A stretch of 64,000 nucleotides of DNA, from the NCBI RefSeq assembly GCF_000203815.1, contig NW_004457729.1, positions 1,302,674 through 1,366,673 on the forward strand. Direction: 5' to 3'. Shown piece after piece: positions 10,240 to 22,829 of this stretch (the stretch's first letter is position 1; each line of letters begins with the position of its first letter). Under the pieces are notes generated by a model. The model made no database searches. It had not been told where the DNA came from and worked only from the letters and a program-made list of their open reading frames with translations. Position numbers and translations under genes: made by a program. The DNA is from Cavenderia fasciculata. Taxonomy: Eukaryota > Evosea > Eumycetozoa > Acytosteliales > Cavenderiaceae.

Positions 10240-10875
10240 TGATTGTGTAAATTAAAGCAATTAAAGTGATCTTGCTTGCACAAAGATTCTTTTTTTATTT
10301 TTTTGAAAAGATTCTTTTCTTTTCTTTTTTTTTTGGAACCTTGTTCGATTGGGTCTTGATTGTATTCATGAATCAAACTATCAATAATCAATATTTACGT
10401 CACTTTAGAAATATTACTATGACTTATTTATTACTACTTAGTACTTTTGAATTTATAAAAATAGATAAATTGATATGATTTATAATTATTTATTTTTTTT
10501 TTGAAAATGTTTAAAAACTTTAATTTAAACAATAATGATTTTATGTGTTTCGTATTTCTTATATTATTACTATTGGGGTGATGGAGGATTGGATAAAAAA
10601 GAAGAAGAAGAAGAAGAAGAAAAAAGAGTATATAATGTAAAAAAAAAAACAAATCATCACACAAACTATTTGGTAATACTTAATTAAAAGAATTATTGAT
10701 TGATTGTGTTGTTGATTGTTTTTCCAGGTTTTTTGTTTGTTGTTGATAATTTGGATTGGATTTTGAAGGTTACAAAAAATTTGTTCTTGATTTGTTAGAG
10801 TATTCAGTTTGTTGTTGTTGTTGTTTTAAAGAAAATAAAGGTTTGGTTGGATTTGTTGGTTTGTTGGTTGATTGA
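10240..10875. promoter_or_regulatory. Intergenic region: gsr promoter and CDK1 3' end
   Basis: 636 bp of very AT-rich DNA between two minus-strand genes. It contains T-runs at 10289-10333, a GAA triplet repeat at about 10600-10622 and a GTT repeat near 10811-10827. I see no gene in it. Confidence 0.4.
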
Positions 10876-11922
10876 TTAGAAAGAAGATTTATCCAAATCG
10901 TTAAAGTATGGATGTGAAAGTGCAGCCTTTGCAGAAATTCTTCTTGATGGTTCAAATTGAAGCATACTCTGTGAAATATTAAATAATAAATAATTAGAGA
11001 ACAATAATTTACTTGTTTGTTTTTGTTATTTTTTTGACACATACAGAAATTAAATCAAGAGCAAGTGGATCAGCAGTTGGGAAAGTTTTAGATAAAGGTT
11101 GACCTGGCCATTCTGGAAAGGCAGTTTGAACGTCTGGTAATTGATTGAAACCTGGCCATACGGTATCATTGGGAGTACCGAGGATACGGAAGATGCGATA
11201 GATCTGATCGATTTCACAATCGCCAGCAAACAATGGCTTCTTGTTTAACATTTCACCAAAGATGCAACCGACTGACCAAATATCGACTGGCACCGAGTAG
11301 GAGCGACTGCCCAACAACACCTCGGGAGCACGATACCACAAGGTGACGATTTCGTGAGTATAGACACGCACGGGGATACTAATGGCACGAGCCAAACCGA
11401 AATCGGCCAACTTGATCGAACCGAGACGATCAATCAACAGATTCTGTGGTTTGAGATCACGATGAAGAATACGATGGCTGTGACTGTATGCCAAACCCTT
11501 GAGAATCTGATACAAATAACTCTTTACCAATTGTGGATTCATCGATTGCACAGAATCCATATATTTCTTTAAATCTTGATCAAGGAATTCAAATACCAAA
11601 TATAATCTATTTGTACAATGTAATACATCATATAATCTAAGAAATAAGATAAGATAGATAAGATAGAATTAGTACTAAATTGACAATTATACATTTAGTT
11701 TAGTCTAACATACGCAACGACATTTTGATGAGGTAGATCTTTCAAGATTGAGATTTCTCTCAACGCAGTTGATGGAACACCGTCATCTTCCAATCTAATC
11801 TTTTTGAGAGCAACGATTCTTCCTGTTGTCTTTTCCTTGGCTTTGTATACCTTTCCATAGGTACCTTCACCAAGCTTTTCTAATTTATGGTATCTTGATA
11901 ATCCTCCATCTAATGATTCCAT
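10876..11922 (-). CDS. cdk1: Cyclin-dependent kinase 1 (Cdc2)
   Basis: Exons 11714-11922, 11045-11636 and 10876-10968 join in phase to 297 residues, the standard CDK1 length. Master cell-cycle kinase acting with cyclins. Visible motifs are the glycine loop GEGTYGKVY with the inhibitory Thr-Tyr pair, ALKKI lysine, PSTALRE cyclin-binding helix (the amoebozoan variant of PSTAIRE), [11 protein letters not shown] (LADFGLAR), the activation-loop Thr in [15 protein letters not shown], and GDCEIDQI. The last exon supplies [16 protein letters not shown] and HPYF. Introns are about 77 bp each. A 20-bp palindrome lies about 145 bp upstream of the start. Confidence 0.96.
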
Positions 11923-12440
11923 CTCTCTATATATCTATCTCTCTCTTCTTTTATATATTATTACAATAACCTTGTGTGTTTTTTAAATGATACTATCATA
12001 ATATAAAATGTATGTTAGATCATCTCATCTAATCTCTGTCACTCTCTATCACTGTCATCATCATATGTCATGTGATCACATGACACACATAAATTCATCA
12101 TAAACAAACACTTACTTTACAATTGGTGGTTATAGTTATATATATATATATATACTCTCTCTTTCTCTTTGTTTTAATGTTTTATATATAAATGTATAAT
12201 ATAAAAAAGGATAGATGGTAATATTCTAGAAAACAATGAAAATAAACACAGTCCTCTCAATTTAATGATGGTTGCTCTTTCACACACACAGCCATCATCC
12301 TCTTTATTCTTATTTTCAGTTCTTTGGCGCCAATTCCAATTTTTTCAAAACCAACAACACAAAAATATTCGAACTTCAAATGAAATTATTACACCCAAAT
12401 TTGAAACAGCTGACCCAAAGAATTAATTAATTATTATTAT
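11923..12440. promoter_or_regulatory. CDK1 upstream region with palindrome
   Basis: 518 bp between the CDK1 start and the TIP41 stop, both genes on minus. It holds the 20-bp palindrome at 12066-12085, a TA dinucleotide run near 12137-12152 and CTCTCT runs near the CDK1 start. It probably contains the CDK1 promoter. Confidence 0.45.
12066..12085. promoter_or_regulatory. 20-bp perfect palindrome upstream of CDK1
   Basis: TGTCATGTGATCACATGACA reads the same on both strands. It contains two CACATG/CATGTG E-box-like half sites around a central TGATCA. Position about 145 bp before the CDK1 ATG fits a dimeric transcription-factor site, but no factor can be named. Confidence 0.5.
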
Positions 12441-13448
12441 CTATTTATTTTGAAGAAAAATCTTTTCCATGTGAACATCTTTAATTGGTAATTGAGATAC
12501 AATAAAATTGGTATTGGTGATAGTAGTTGGATCCTTTTCAAAATAATGTTTGAGTAGGTCATAGTTGCACTCTTTAAAAGTCACTTCTCTAAGACAATAG
12601 TTTTTATCAAATTCATGATAGACACGTGTATCCAAGCATCTAATAATAACATCATCAACTCTTAAAAAGAATCTTTGTAATAGGAATACTGAATCTTGCA
12701 TTACTCTCTGAAATAAATATAAATTAATTAATAATTAAATAATTAATAATCATCTTAATTTCCAATAATATATGGTTAGACACATACAATTTTAATTGAT
12801 AAGATTGAAATTCCATTATCTGCCAATTCATCTTCAAACAATGTAACTTCATCATAGAATAGAATGGGATCTGGTCTCTTTAATTTTTCAACATCAATTT
12901 GTTCAGTTGTATTTTCAAAAAGATGCTAAATAAATAAATAAATTAATCATATATTATAAGATAGGGGGTTAGGGGTTAGAGTTTAAAGGTTGTTTCTTTT
13001 GTCTTTTCTTGACACATACAGATGGTTTATCTTCTCTATTTACATAATTATGACCATCTTTTAAGATTGAACCAATATAGGGGGTGTTATAAGTCCAATC
13101 ATATTCCTTTTCAATTGATCCTCCAAAACCTTTGTTTACCTCTTCCCAAAACTTTGCAGACGATACCTTGATCGAATGATCTGTTGTTTTTTGCACCAAT
13201 GACAATGCGTCGTAGGCATTGTATACCATCGATATTGAACCATCAATCTTTGAAAGACTGACAAAGTTGTGACCAAAGATCATCTCTGGCAATGAGTTGA
13301 TCGTCAATTCTCTCTCCCATTGATCTTTTTCTGCAGAGTTTAATATTGGTTTCTTTGATGTTGCTATTCTCCATCCTTCAATCTCTATTCCAGATTGAAT
13401 CAATTTATGTGATGATTTTGTTGTTGTTGTTGATGATGTTGTAGTCAT
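12441..13448 (-). CDS. tiprl: TIP41-like protein (PP2A/TOR pathway regulator)
   Basis: Exons 13020-13448, 12788-12925 and 12441-12707, all phase 0, give 277 residues. TIP41 proteins bind PP2A-type phosphatase catalytic subunits and act in TOR signalling. Family signatures are [23 protein letters not shown], then [21 protein letters not shown], the [20 protein letters not shown] stretch with NGIS, and [20 protein letters not shown]. The N-terminus has a short Thr/Ser run ([13 protein letters not shown]) typical of dictyostelid proteins. The length matches the family. Confidence 0.95.
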
Positions 13449-13690
13449 ATCTATCTATCTATCTATTGTTATCTATATCTAAACTTCTATCTAATTGATT
13501 TTCAAAGATTCACATTTTTAAAAAAACACAAACACATTGCAATGATCGTCGGGATGATCTGTTTTCGTCATGATTATGGTCAACTAATAATAATAATTAT
13601 AACAATAATAATAAAATATATTTATATTTACTGTGTTGTTGTTGAGTATACAAATATTTGATTGGTTGTTTGGTTGTTTGATTTATTTTT
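13449..13690. promoter_or_regulatory. Short intergenic region upstream of TIP41
   Basis: 242 bp holding the TIP41 promoter (with TATCTATCTATC repeats next to the start) and the 3' end of SBDS. No gene is seen. Confidence 0.35.
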
Positions 13691-14541
13691 TTAGATCTTT
13701 TGTTCACCTTCTTTAGCAACAGCTAAATTCATAATTTCAATAAAACCTTTACCTTTTGATTCCTGTTTGACGAGATCATCCAATTTTCTGAAGCTTCCAG
13801 GATCTACTAGACAAACCATAGACAAACCATTTTCATTATCCTCTTCTTCAATCTTGAATACTTGTGTGGCAATCTTGTCACGCAATGCTTTTGGATCTTT
13901 TAGGGTGAGTGTGATGTTGAGACGCATCTGTGCACGTTGGATGGGGATGATGGCACCAATCTGCTTGATCACCTCTAATGATTGTTGTTTCGAGCTTTTA
14001 GTTGGATGGATGGAATAGTGGACATCTCTCATTGCCTTTTCTATGATACCAACTGGTATGGGTCTTTGTGTCTCTGTATTGACACACTTTTCAGCCACCA
14101 GATTGGCTATATCTCTAAAGGTTTGATCGGCATGATTCTCTCGCTCTTTACTAGATACTTGCAACTCTCCTTTCTCCAAGATCGTCAAAATAATCTCATC
14201 TTCCTTGTCTGTATTGAATGCCTTTAACAATTCCTCCTTTTTAGCTACTACTCCTTTCGATACATTGGTAAAGATACGATGAATTTGTATAACTTCATTT
14301 AAATCTTTTTCACTAAGAAGTGGTGTAGTTTACAGACATAAAGTTAGTACACATGATATCAGATGATAGTATATATATATTAGATTGTGTCGATCATCAA
14401 CAAGATAACATACATCTTTGTTCTCCATGAAGTTACTTTAGATGGATAGCAAGCAATTTCAAATCTAGCTCCTCCTTTTTTAAATCTAACTACAGCTATA
14501 TTAGTTAGTGTCTTGTTATTTACAGGTGTGAAAATACTCAT
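13691..14541 (-). CDS. sbds: SBDS ribosome maturation factor
   Basis: Exons 14414-14541 and 13691-14312 (101-bp intron with GTACTAAC branch-like sequence) give 249 residues, the expected length. SBDS helps release eIF6 from new 60S subunits together with the GTPase EFL1. Recognisable stretches are [20 protein letters not shown], then [41 protein letters not shown], the [17 protein letters not shown] stretch, and the ferredoxin-like C-terminal domain around [14 protein letters not shown]. The short first exon was recovered by splice phase: AT|T restores an Ile between WRTK and EKDL. Confidence 0.96.
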
Positions 14542-15073
14542 TCTAGAGAGATAATAATAATATATAAATATATATAAATAATGAAATAAATTAAAAGTTT
14601 GTTGACAAAGTGGTAATGTTCATCGTTTTTCAAAAACACGAACACACAAATAATTAAATTTTCCCAGCCGATTCTCATTATTATTGCTATGATATTATTA
14701 ATGATTTAACAATATTCACACTTTTTATTGTCTTGGTTGGTTGTTGATCCCATCAATCATGGATAAATCTTAACAACAATATTAAAACTATTTTTAAATA
14801 ATTTCTGTTAACTTTCAAGTTTCCTCTATTTTTTAAATATTAATATTATTCTTTAATTATTTATTTATTCTTTTGTGAAAATGAGAACCAACCAATTAAT
14901 TGTTTCAGACGACTGACCAATTAATATATTAATAAAAAAAGGGGGGGTTGCCTTTTTAAATTTCCTTTTAAAAAAATCATGATTTAAAAAAGACACGACA
15001 ATTACAATTGCATACCAGTCTGAAAAAGATTTATAATAGTCTCTTTCTTGTATAGTTATAGAGATAGATAGTG
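14542..15073. promoter_or_regulatory. Divergent promoter region, SBDS and MOCOS
   Basis: 532 bp between divergent starts, very AT-rich, with A-runs and a GGGGGGG stretch at about 14941-14947. It probably serves both genes. No RNA gene is seen. Confidence 0.4.
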
Positions 15074-18000
15074 ATGCAATTAATAGAGAATATAATAGCG
15101 ATAATAGTTGTACTTTCTATTACATATCTTTATAGAAAGAAACAACAAAGACAACAACAAAGAGATGACCGTTCTACTTTAAACAAACAAACCAACAACG
15201 AAAATGAACCAATAGAGATGATACAAGCAAAACAAGAGTTTATAGATAGATATTCAAATAGTTATGGTTATGATAACACCATTGATACAATCAGAAATGA
15301 ACAGTTTTCTCAATTAAATGGTACCGTACCGACCGACCATTTAGGAGGTAATCAATATTTGTACTTTTTGTTAACCTTTTACTTTTATTATTATTTGTAG
15401 ATTGTGTATATTTAGATCATACAGCATCAACATTATATTCAAAAACTCAATTACAAAGAGTAATGGAAGAGCTTCAAAAATCAATGTTTTCAAATCCTCG
15501 TATGTAACCAAACATATTATGATATTTGTTAAAGTGCCTTGGTCTTCTTCTTCTTCTTCTTCTTTAACACTTTTTAATTCCTTATCGATTATTTAGATTC
15601 ACAAAATCCAATTGGATTAAATACAACAGAACAAATTGAATTGGCAAGAGGAAGAATATTAAAATATTTCAATGCACCTTATAAACAATATTCGGTGATA
15701 TTCACATCTGGATGTACCGATGGTCTAAAAAAGGTTGGTGAATACTTTCCATGGAAATCATCATCTACCTTTTATTATTCACTCGATTCTCATAATTCAC
15801 TTGTTGGTATTAGAGAGTATGCATCTGAAAAGGGTTCATCATTTCAAGCCATTCCATCTTCTTATTTTAAGAAATCTGGAAATTCTGATAATATAATCTC
15901 TGCAATTAAAAATGGTCAAGAAAAGAATAACCAACAACCAAATACATTTGATTTATTAGCATTCCCAGCTCAATGTAATCATAATGGTTCAAAATATAAT
16001 TTAGATTTAATTTTAAAAGTTAAAAAACAATTAAAGTATGTGTAGAGAAAAAATATATTCTTTATTATTATTATTTATTAATTCATTTAATTTTATTTTA
16101 TTTTAGAAATGTAAAAATATTATTAGATATTGCAAGTTTTGTTGGTACATCTACATTTGATTTAACAGAGTATCCAGTAGATTTTGCAAGTTTATCATTT
16201 TATAAATTATTTGGGTATCCAACTGGGTTGGGAGCATTGATTGTTAGGAATGATTGTTTTGATATCTTGGAAAAGGTGTATTTTAGTGGAGGAACTGTCA
16301 ATGCATCATTGGCAAGCGAAAGATTCCATGCATTTAGAGAAAATAATTCACAAAAATTTGAAGATGGAACTGTCGATTATTTGGGTATAGTCTCATTAAA
16401 ACATGGATTTGATATCTTGGAGAATCTTGGAATGGATAATATATCAAAACATACCTTTTCATTGATTCAATACGCAAAAGAACAAATGTCTGAAATGGTT
16501 CATGCTAGTGGTATCCCTCTAGTTACAATCTATACAGATAATCATTATCAATCATCTCTGGAACAAGGTGGTATCATTAATTTTAATATTTCTGGTCCTT
16601 CTGGTCAATTATTGGGTTTTAATGAAGTTGAGAAATTGGCATCTCTACGTAATATTTTTATTCGTGTAAGACAAAAAAAAGAAAAACAAAAAGAAAGGAA
16701 AAGAAAAGAAAAGAAAAACAAATAATTAATTTAATTAATTTATTTTATAGACTGGATGTTTTTGTAATCCTGGAGCATGTCATGGATATCTTGGTTTATC
16801 AAAAAAGGATATTATAAATCATCTTGATAGTGGACATGTTTGTTGGGATGATAAAGATATTATTGATGGTAAATTAACTGGTTCACTTAGAGTTTCTGTT
16901 GGTTATATGTCTAATTTTAATGATATTTATGTATGTCTAAAAAAATATAAAAGAAAGTATAAAGTATTAACATATATATATTTTTTTATAGAAATTTTTA
17001 AAATTTTTAAAAGACACATTTTTAAATAATGATTATACATTATTAAAACCAATTAATCAATCTAATGTCTCAGACGTTATGATATTGAGTGAAATTAATT
17101 TATATCCAGTTAAATCATTTGGACCATGTAAAGTTGATAGTTGGGAAATTGGACCATCAGGATTATTGTTTGATCGTGAATGGACATTGGTAGATCAAAA
17201 TGGAGTGTATATAAATCAGAAAAAGCTACCAATCCTATCACTCATTACAACAAGAATCGATTTACAAACAAGAATGTTGGTTCTAGAGGCACCAGAGATG
17301 AGTACTCTAGAGATTCCACTCGACTATTACCCAGTTTCATCAATGGATCTTGTACAGGTTTGTGGTGATAGTATCAGCGGACTATTATATGGAAAAGAGG
17401 ATTTTGATAAACTTGGTATCAATATTAGTGAATGGATGTATAAATTCACTTGTAAATCTTGTCATCTTGTTAGAAAAAGTCCCGATAGTCATCGTATCTC
17501 AAGATTAGCTTTTTTATCAAATCAACAGCAACAACAAAGTAATAATAGTAATAGTAGTAGTAGTAGTAATCAACAACAACAACAATCGCAACCTCAGACA
17601 TGTAAAACTAGTAACAACAAGAATGAGGAAATATCATTTTCAAATGAATCACCATTCTTGTTGATTAGTCAAGTATCTGTAGATGACCTAAGAGAACGAG
17701 TTGTTGAAAGAAACAAGGAAACTAGTTCAAGATCGGATTGGGCATGGATTACAAATGAAAGTTTTAGAGCAAACTTTGTAGTGACTGGTGGCAAGCCATA
17801 CCAAGAAAGTAATCTAACCGATTTCAAGATTGGATCATTGTCATTCCGATCGATTGGTCATTGTAATCGTTGTAAAATGATATGTATCAACCAAGCCATT
17901 GGCGTGGAAGAAAGAGAACCTTTGGCTACTCTGGCAACATACCGTAGAAGTCAAGGTAAAATTGTTTTTGGTCAACATCTTCAATTTTTAAATGGCGATG

Positions 18001-18077
18001 ATGAAAAACAAAATGATAAAATAATAGTTTCAATTAATTCTATTATAACTACTAGTACTATAGTAAATAGTGAATAA
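15074..18077 (+). CDS. mocos: Molybdenum cofactor sulfurase with N-terminal membrane anchor
   Basis: Six exons (15074-15347, 15401-15499, 15597-16035, 16107-16665, 16751-16930, 16992-18077) join in phase to 878 residues. The enzyme puts the terminal sulfur on the molybdenum cofactor of aldehyde and xanthine oxidoreductases. The NifS-like half has [42 protein letters not shown], the PLP-lysine region [20 protein letters not shown], and the reactive-cysteine region [15 protein letters not shown]. The C-terminal half is a MOSC domain ([45 protein letters not shown]). Odd: residues 2-20 ([20 protein letters not shown]) look like a transmembrane anchor followed by a Gln/Arg stretch, unlike the usual soluble enzyme. 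Start chosen as the ATG at 15074, not the GTG before it. Confidence 0.95.
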
Positions 18078-18104
18078 AATGTATTATTTATAATATTATT
18101 AAGA

Positions 18105-21100
18105 TTATTTTTTAGTTTGTTTTACTGGTCTTTCAGACGTACTTGTAACCACTGGTGAACTTTGTTCCAATTGTTTACGTTTTAAATCTACTGATGTGTC
18201 TAGTTTGGCAAATGGTAATGGTTTTTTAACAGTAGTTGTTGTTGGTTTGGTAACAACAGTATCTTGTTTAATATCAGGTTTTGATGGTATTAATTTTTTT
18301 GGTGGAGTATTACTCTTTACATTTGTTGATTTCTTTTTTTTACTATCACTAAAAATAAATAATTAAATAATTAATAAATGGAAAAATTATTGTCGTTAAG
18401 GATAACATACTCATCACTATCTTCATTGGTTGTAATATCAGCATCGTCATCATCAACTATTAAAGTATTTGATGATTTTTTTGTTGTTGTTGTAGTTGCT
18501 GGGGTGGCCTCTGTAACTACAGGTTGAACAACTGTTGGTTTTTCAATAGTCTTGTTTGGGATTGATTGTAATTGAATAGATTCAATCAACTCGTAAAGCT
18601 TTTTAGTAACAAAACTTAATTTCTTTTGATTGGCAATGGTAATTACAATTTCTTGTGATTTCTTTAGTTGAAGTTGTTGGAATAAATCATAACATATTTG
18701 AGCTCTATTATGATCAAGGGAATCCTAAAAAAAAAAACAAAGTAAGTATAAATATTTATATTTACTTTTTTTTTTATAATTACCAACATACATTAATCAT
18801 TCTAATTAAAACTGCATCAAAATCTGCTTGATCTTTAGTTGTTAAATTACCTTCAAAAGATAATTTATTAAATCCAATCTTTTGTTTTAAATATCTAAAA
18901 TAAATAAATAAATATGGTTAATATATTATTTCTTTTCTTTTCTTTTTCTTTTTTCTATTTTTTTTTACTTTTCTTGAAGATTTTGATTAATAATTTGATC
19001 ATTTAATAAAAGTGGTAAATTAATTTGAATGGGAGTAAGGATTGGACGTGGTAAGGTTTGAGGGAAATCAGTACAAACGATACAATGGATATGAGAATCA
19101 TTGAGACCTACAACCCAACAAGTTGTTGATGATAGTTTGGTTGCCATTTGTTTAAAGTCCATGAGCGGTGACCATTGAAGTGGTGCCTGTTTGGTTGGCC
19201 ACCCACGAGTAAGTGTTCGAACGACAGAGTTGGAGTCGACAGTGGTGAGGGTCGTGTCACTATTGTTGGAGAAACCAATCCACTTTAATGTTGCATTGGT
19301 AGAGATGCAGATTGGTCCTTGGTAGATAATGTTACCAGTGTTTAGGTCTTGACAGACAAGTGTCATTTGGTCAGCCGTACCATAGACCAATGCAAGAACG
19401 TCCTTGCAAGAGATTGACATGGTAACAAAATCACCTCCAATGCTAAGCTGTGTGAATTGAACACCACCAAGTGTAAAAATACGAACCGTTCTGTGGTGTG
19501 AACAAGCTGCAATGTATTTACTGCCAATGGCAACACCTACGATTGGATCGTTGGCAGCAATGGTATAGGTCCAGCTACTACTGGCACCCAAGCTATCAAA
19601 TGCATTAAAATGTAAGAGGTTCTTGCGAGATGATGCAAATATGGCACCCTTTTCACCAAGAGCTCCCATATCCAACATGTTATTATCGGTAATGGTAACC
19701 TTTCGGTGTACACTAGCTTCATTGAATTCAATTTCAATTGAACCTGGTAGCTTTTCATCCTCCTCTTCACGTTTTACAATACAACCAATCATATTGTATG
19801 CCATAAAATATCTCTTTTTGTTGTTTAAAAACAATGTTGATCCTGGTTGAAAAGATGCCAATTTGTTTTGTTTGGCAACTGTCTTTAGAAGTATTTCATA
19901 ATCTATTGGAGCTGATGAAGCGTTTGATTTGGTTGTAGGTTTTGAATATGATTTTTGAGGTTGGATTGACTTTTTCTTTTTAGCACTATATTCCATTCCA
20001 TTTTCATCAAAATTGGTATCACGGTCCAAATCTTCATCGTCATCATCTACAAAATCACCAAAATCATCATCCATATCTTCATCATCCATAGCTTCATCAT
20101 CCATATAAGATGAAGAAGAAGAAGAAGGTTTTTTTTTCTTTTTATCATCATCTAGGAAATCAAAACTATCATCATTTTTGTTTTGTTTTGTTGTTGTTGA
20201 AGATGATGAAGATTTTATCTTTTTTAATCTTCCTCCAACTACTTTTTTTTCTTTTTCTTGTGTTTCTTCTTGTTCCTCTACTTCTTCTTCCTCTTCTTCT
20301 TCTTGATCCATTTCATCATCTTGTAATAATTGAGATAAAGCTTGATGACTTGATAAAGTAGCACCTTTTGATGGATGTATCATATTTTTTGGTATTACAT
20401 TTATAAATGTACCAATTCTACCTTTTGAATCTATCTATATATAAATAAAATTAATAAAAAATAATTTTAATTTTCTTCTTTTTTTCTATCTTACAAAAGA
20501 AATTGTATTTGAAAGTGGTTTCCAAGCAAGATCATAAATGATATGATCATTTTTAATTAATTGACCAATGGGACCATCATTTGGATTGGCTTTTGACCAA
20601 ATCAATAAATGTTTATCCAATGAACAACTGGCCAAATACTCACCATTTGGTGACCATTGAACAGAAAGAATGGTTTTGGTATGACCATCATTTTCAAAGG
20701 TAAAGATTTCTTTCCACAATTCATCTTGATCATTATCTCCATCCTCTTGTTTTTGTAAACAAATCACTCCATTACCAACTGGAATTGATATAATCTTACT
20801 ATTTGGATGCCAATCCATTTTAATATTTGTTTTACTCCTAAAAATAAATAAAAAAAAAAAAGAATAATTATTATTTTGATATTTGATTTGATTTGATTTC
20901 CTTTTTGTTTTTCTTCTTACAAAAAAGGTGAAGGAGAAAACAATTGTTTTACAAAGATTGGTTCAATTTTATCATCATTGAATGTAGATGTTGACCAAAT
21001 CTTGATAGTTCCATCGGTTGCACAAGAAGCAAGATAGTTTCCATCGGGACTGTATGCAATTGTACGAACCATGGCATCGGGGTGAGCACGAAGAGTAATG

Positions 21101-21652
21101 ATGAGTGATGGATCAATCATACTAATAATCTTGATAATGTCTTTTGAACAAACTGCCAAATACGATCCAGTGGCTGTAAATGCCATATAGGTTGGTGCAT
21201 TTGAAAATGATAATAATGATTGTGCATTGCTTTGAATGGCTGTCGTCGAGGATGAATTAAAATTCTTTAGATACTCTTCAATCTTGCACATCTTTATCGA
21301 TCCATTGTCATCATCACTCGATGAACTAACCAAAGCGTTGCCATTGGGCGACAATGCGATATGAGTCAATGGTGATGATGTGGTTGGATGATTTGCTAAT
21401 TTCATGATCATTGACTTTGTACTAGAGTCATGAATGTTTATTTCATTGCTACCATTTGATGATGTTATTACATATTTACTAAAGTGGAGTAAAAGGATAG
21501 AAAGAAATGAGTTTACTCTTTAAACTCAAACAAATCTAAATTACAACATACTTGTTTAGCGGATGATAAAAGATTGATGCATTTGTATTTAAAGGTTGTG
21601 AGTCGATGAATCCTACTCCTGCTCCTCCTGCTCCTTTTGATTTATTCGACAT
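18105..21652 (-). CDS. wdhd1: AND-1/WDHD1/Ctf4 replisome hub protein
   Basis: Seven exons (21552-21652, 20921-21478, 20495-20837, 18969-20434, 18792-18894, 18411-18724, 18105-18348) keep phase throughout and give 1042 residues. AND-1/Ctf4 links the CMG helicase to DNA polymerase alpha. WD40 repeats fill the first 300 or so residues ([54 protein letters not shown]). A long acidic linker (runs of Glu, Asp and Ser) follows. Then comes the SepB-type beta-propeller region ([60 protein letters not shown]), and a helical region ([20 protein letters not shown]). The C-terminus is Lys/Pro-rich and I see no HMG box, as in fungal Ctf4. It ends only 27 bp from the convergent MOCOS gene. Confidence 0.93.
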
Positions 21653-22408
21653 TCTCTATCTTACCAAATGTAGATAAAGTTTGAGTTCTACTCTTTTTAA
21701 GGTAAATATTATGTATGTCTAGAGCCCAAAGTGCAAAAAAGGAGGGAAAAATTAACCAAGTATTTATTTTTTTAAATTTTTTTGAACTTCTTCTTGCTTT
21801 GAAATGCACTCTTCAGAGATGGGTTGATGATAAAGAGGTTGTATATATTAACTGTATGTAGACAAAGAAAGACAGAAACGGGGTAAGGCATGTTGCAACA
21901 ACTCCAAAGGAAATACAAAGGATAAGCAAACCGAGAAAATACAACAAAGATATAAAAACTACGAGAATCGAAAGATCAGAAAGATTCACTTCAAAAGACA
22001 AGATCAATACTCAAGGCATTTAACATAATATATATAAATCAATTGATTGTATCATGCACATTCCTCAAGAATCAAATTGCAACTATGATCATACCAGACC
22101 GTAATAGACGAAGAGCAGCTATGGCCATCTTTTCAAAAGCTTAGTAGAATATGTTTAGAGCATTGGATAGGACTTCGTACTTACAGTACACTCACTCCGT
22201 TGGGCATGGGTAGATTTGTAAACTCTATGACAAGGGTGAACTGCAAGTACGAACGAACCTCTGCCAGCAGCTGGGATATTATCTATCTCAATTATCGTAT
22301 GTACAAATAAAAAAAAAACGAACGAACAAATTTTGATGTCCGAACCCATAAGAAACGAATCAGTGTCGTTCTGCGATCGAGATATGTCGCGCTAGACATA
22401 TGTACTTA
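21653..22408. other. Unassigned region left of the inverted repeat
   Basis: About 750 bp with the AND-1 promoter at its left end. From about 22060 to 22400 the DNA is less AT-rich than other spacers and has coding-like composition, yet I find no frame that stays open with a recognisable product. It could be a relic of a gene or mobile element joined to the repeat. Confidence 0.35.
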
Positions 22409-22633
22409 CTAGACCATACTTTAAGGATCTCTTAACAGTGTGCGACAAACTATCAAGTCGAAAACTTGAATCATATTTAAGTAAGGATGATGAATTGAAA
22501 TCGCTTGACCTGAGCGTGAAACGGTTAGTATGACAGATGTTCAATCTTCATAGCTAACGATGATGATCGCCAGGAAATGAGTAGGGCTCACTTCCACCGG
22601 TCATGCGATAGGCAAACTTACTCTTTTTTATCT
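22409..22633 (+). repeat. Left copy of a 225-bp inverted repeat
   Basis: The segment starting TAGACCATACTTTAAGGATC recurs as the reverse complement at 44219-44443, base for base as far as I compared. It contains an open frame reading PYFKDLLTVCDKLSSRKLES and on to LDLSVKRLV, then a stop. I do not recognise this peptide. It may be an exon remnant, since GTTAGT could be a splice donor. Confidence 0.9.
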
Positions 22634-22772
22634 TTTTGCGACTCTAGAGAGAATCACCCAAGCCATGTCTACTGATCACGTGATAGCCAAACTTACTCTT
22701 TTTATCTTTTTGCGACTCTAGAGAGAATCACCCAAGCCATGTCTACTGATCACGTGATAGCCAAACTTACTT
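22613..22772 (+). repeat. Tandem 74-75 bp minisatellite, two units plus a stub
   Basis: The unit CAAACTTACTCTTTTT...GACTCTAGAGAGAATCACCC...GATCACGTGATAGC begins at 22613 and 22688, and a stub starts at 22762. Each unit contains the palindrome GATCACGTGATC (last base variable). Related, diverged units lie in the opposite orientation at 43800-44030. Confidence 0.9.
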
Positions 22773-22829
22773 AAAAAAAAAACCAACCAACTAATAGTCT
22801 TTATAAATTACATTTTATTTAATAAATAT

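Noticed and set aside
10600-10622. GAA repeat as a coding signal
   Set aside because: It is a simple repeat in a spacer with no open, conserved frame.
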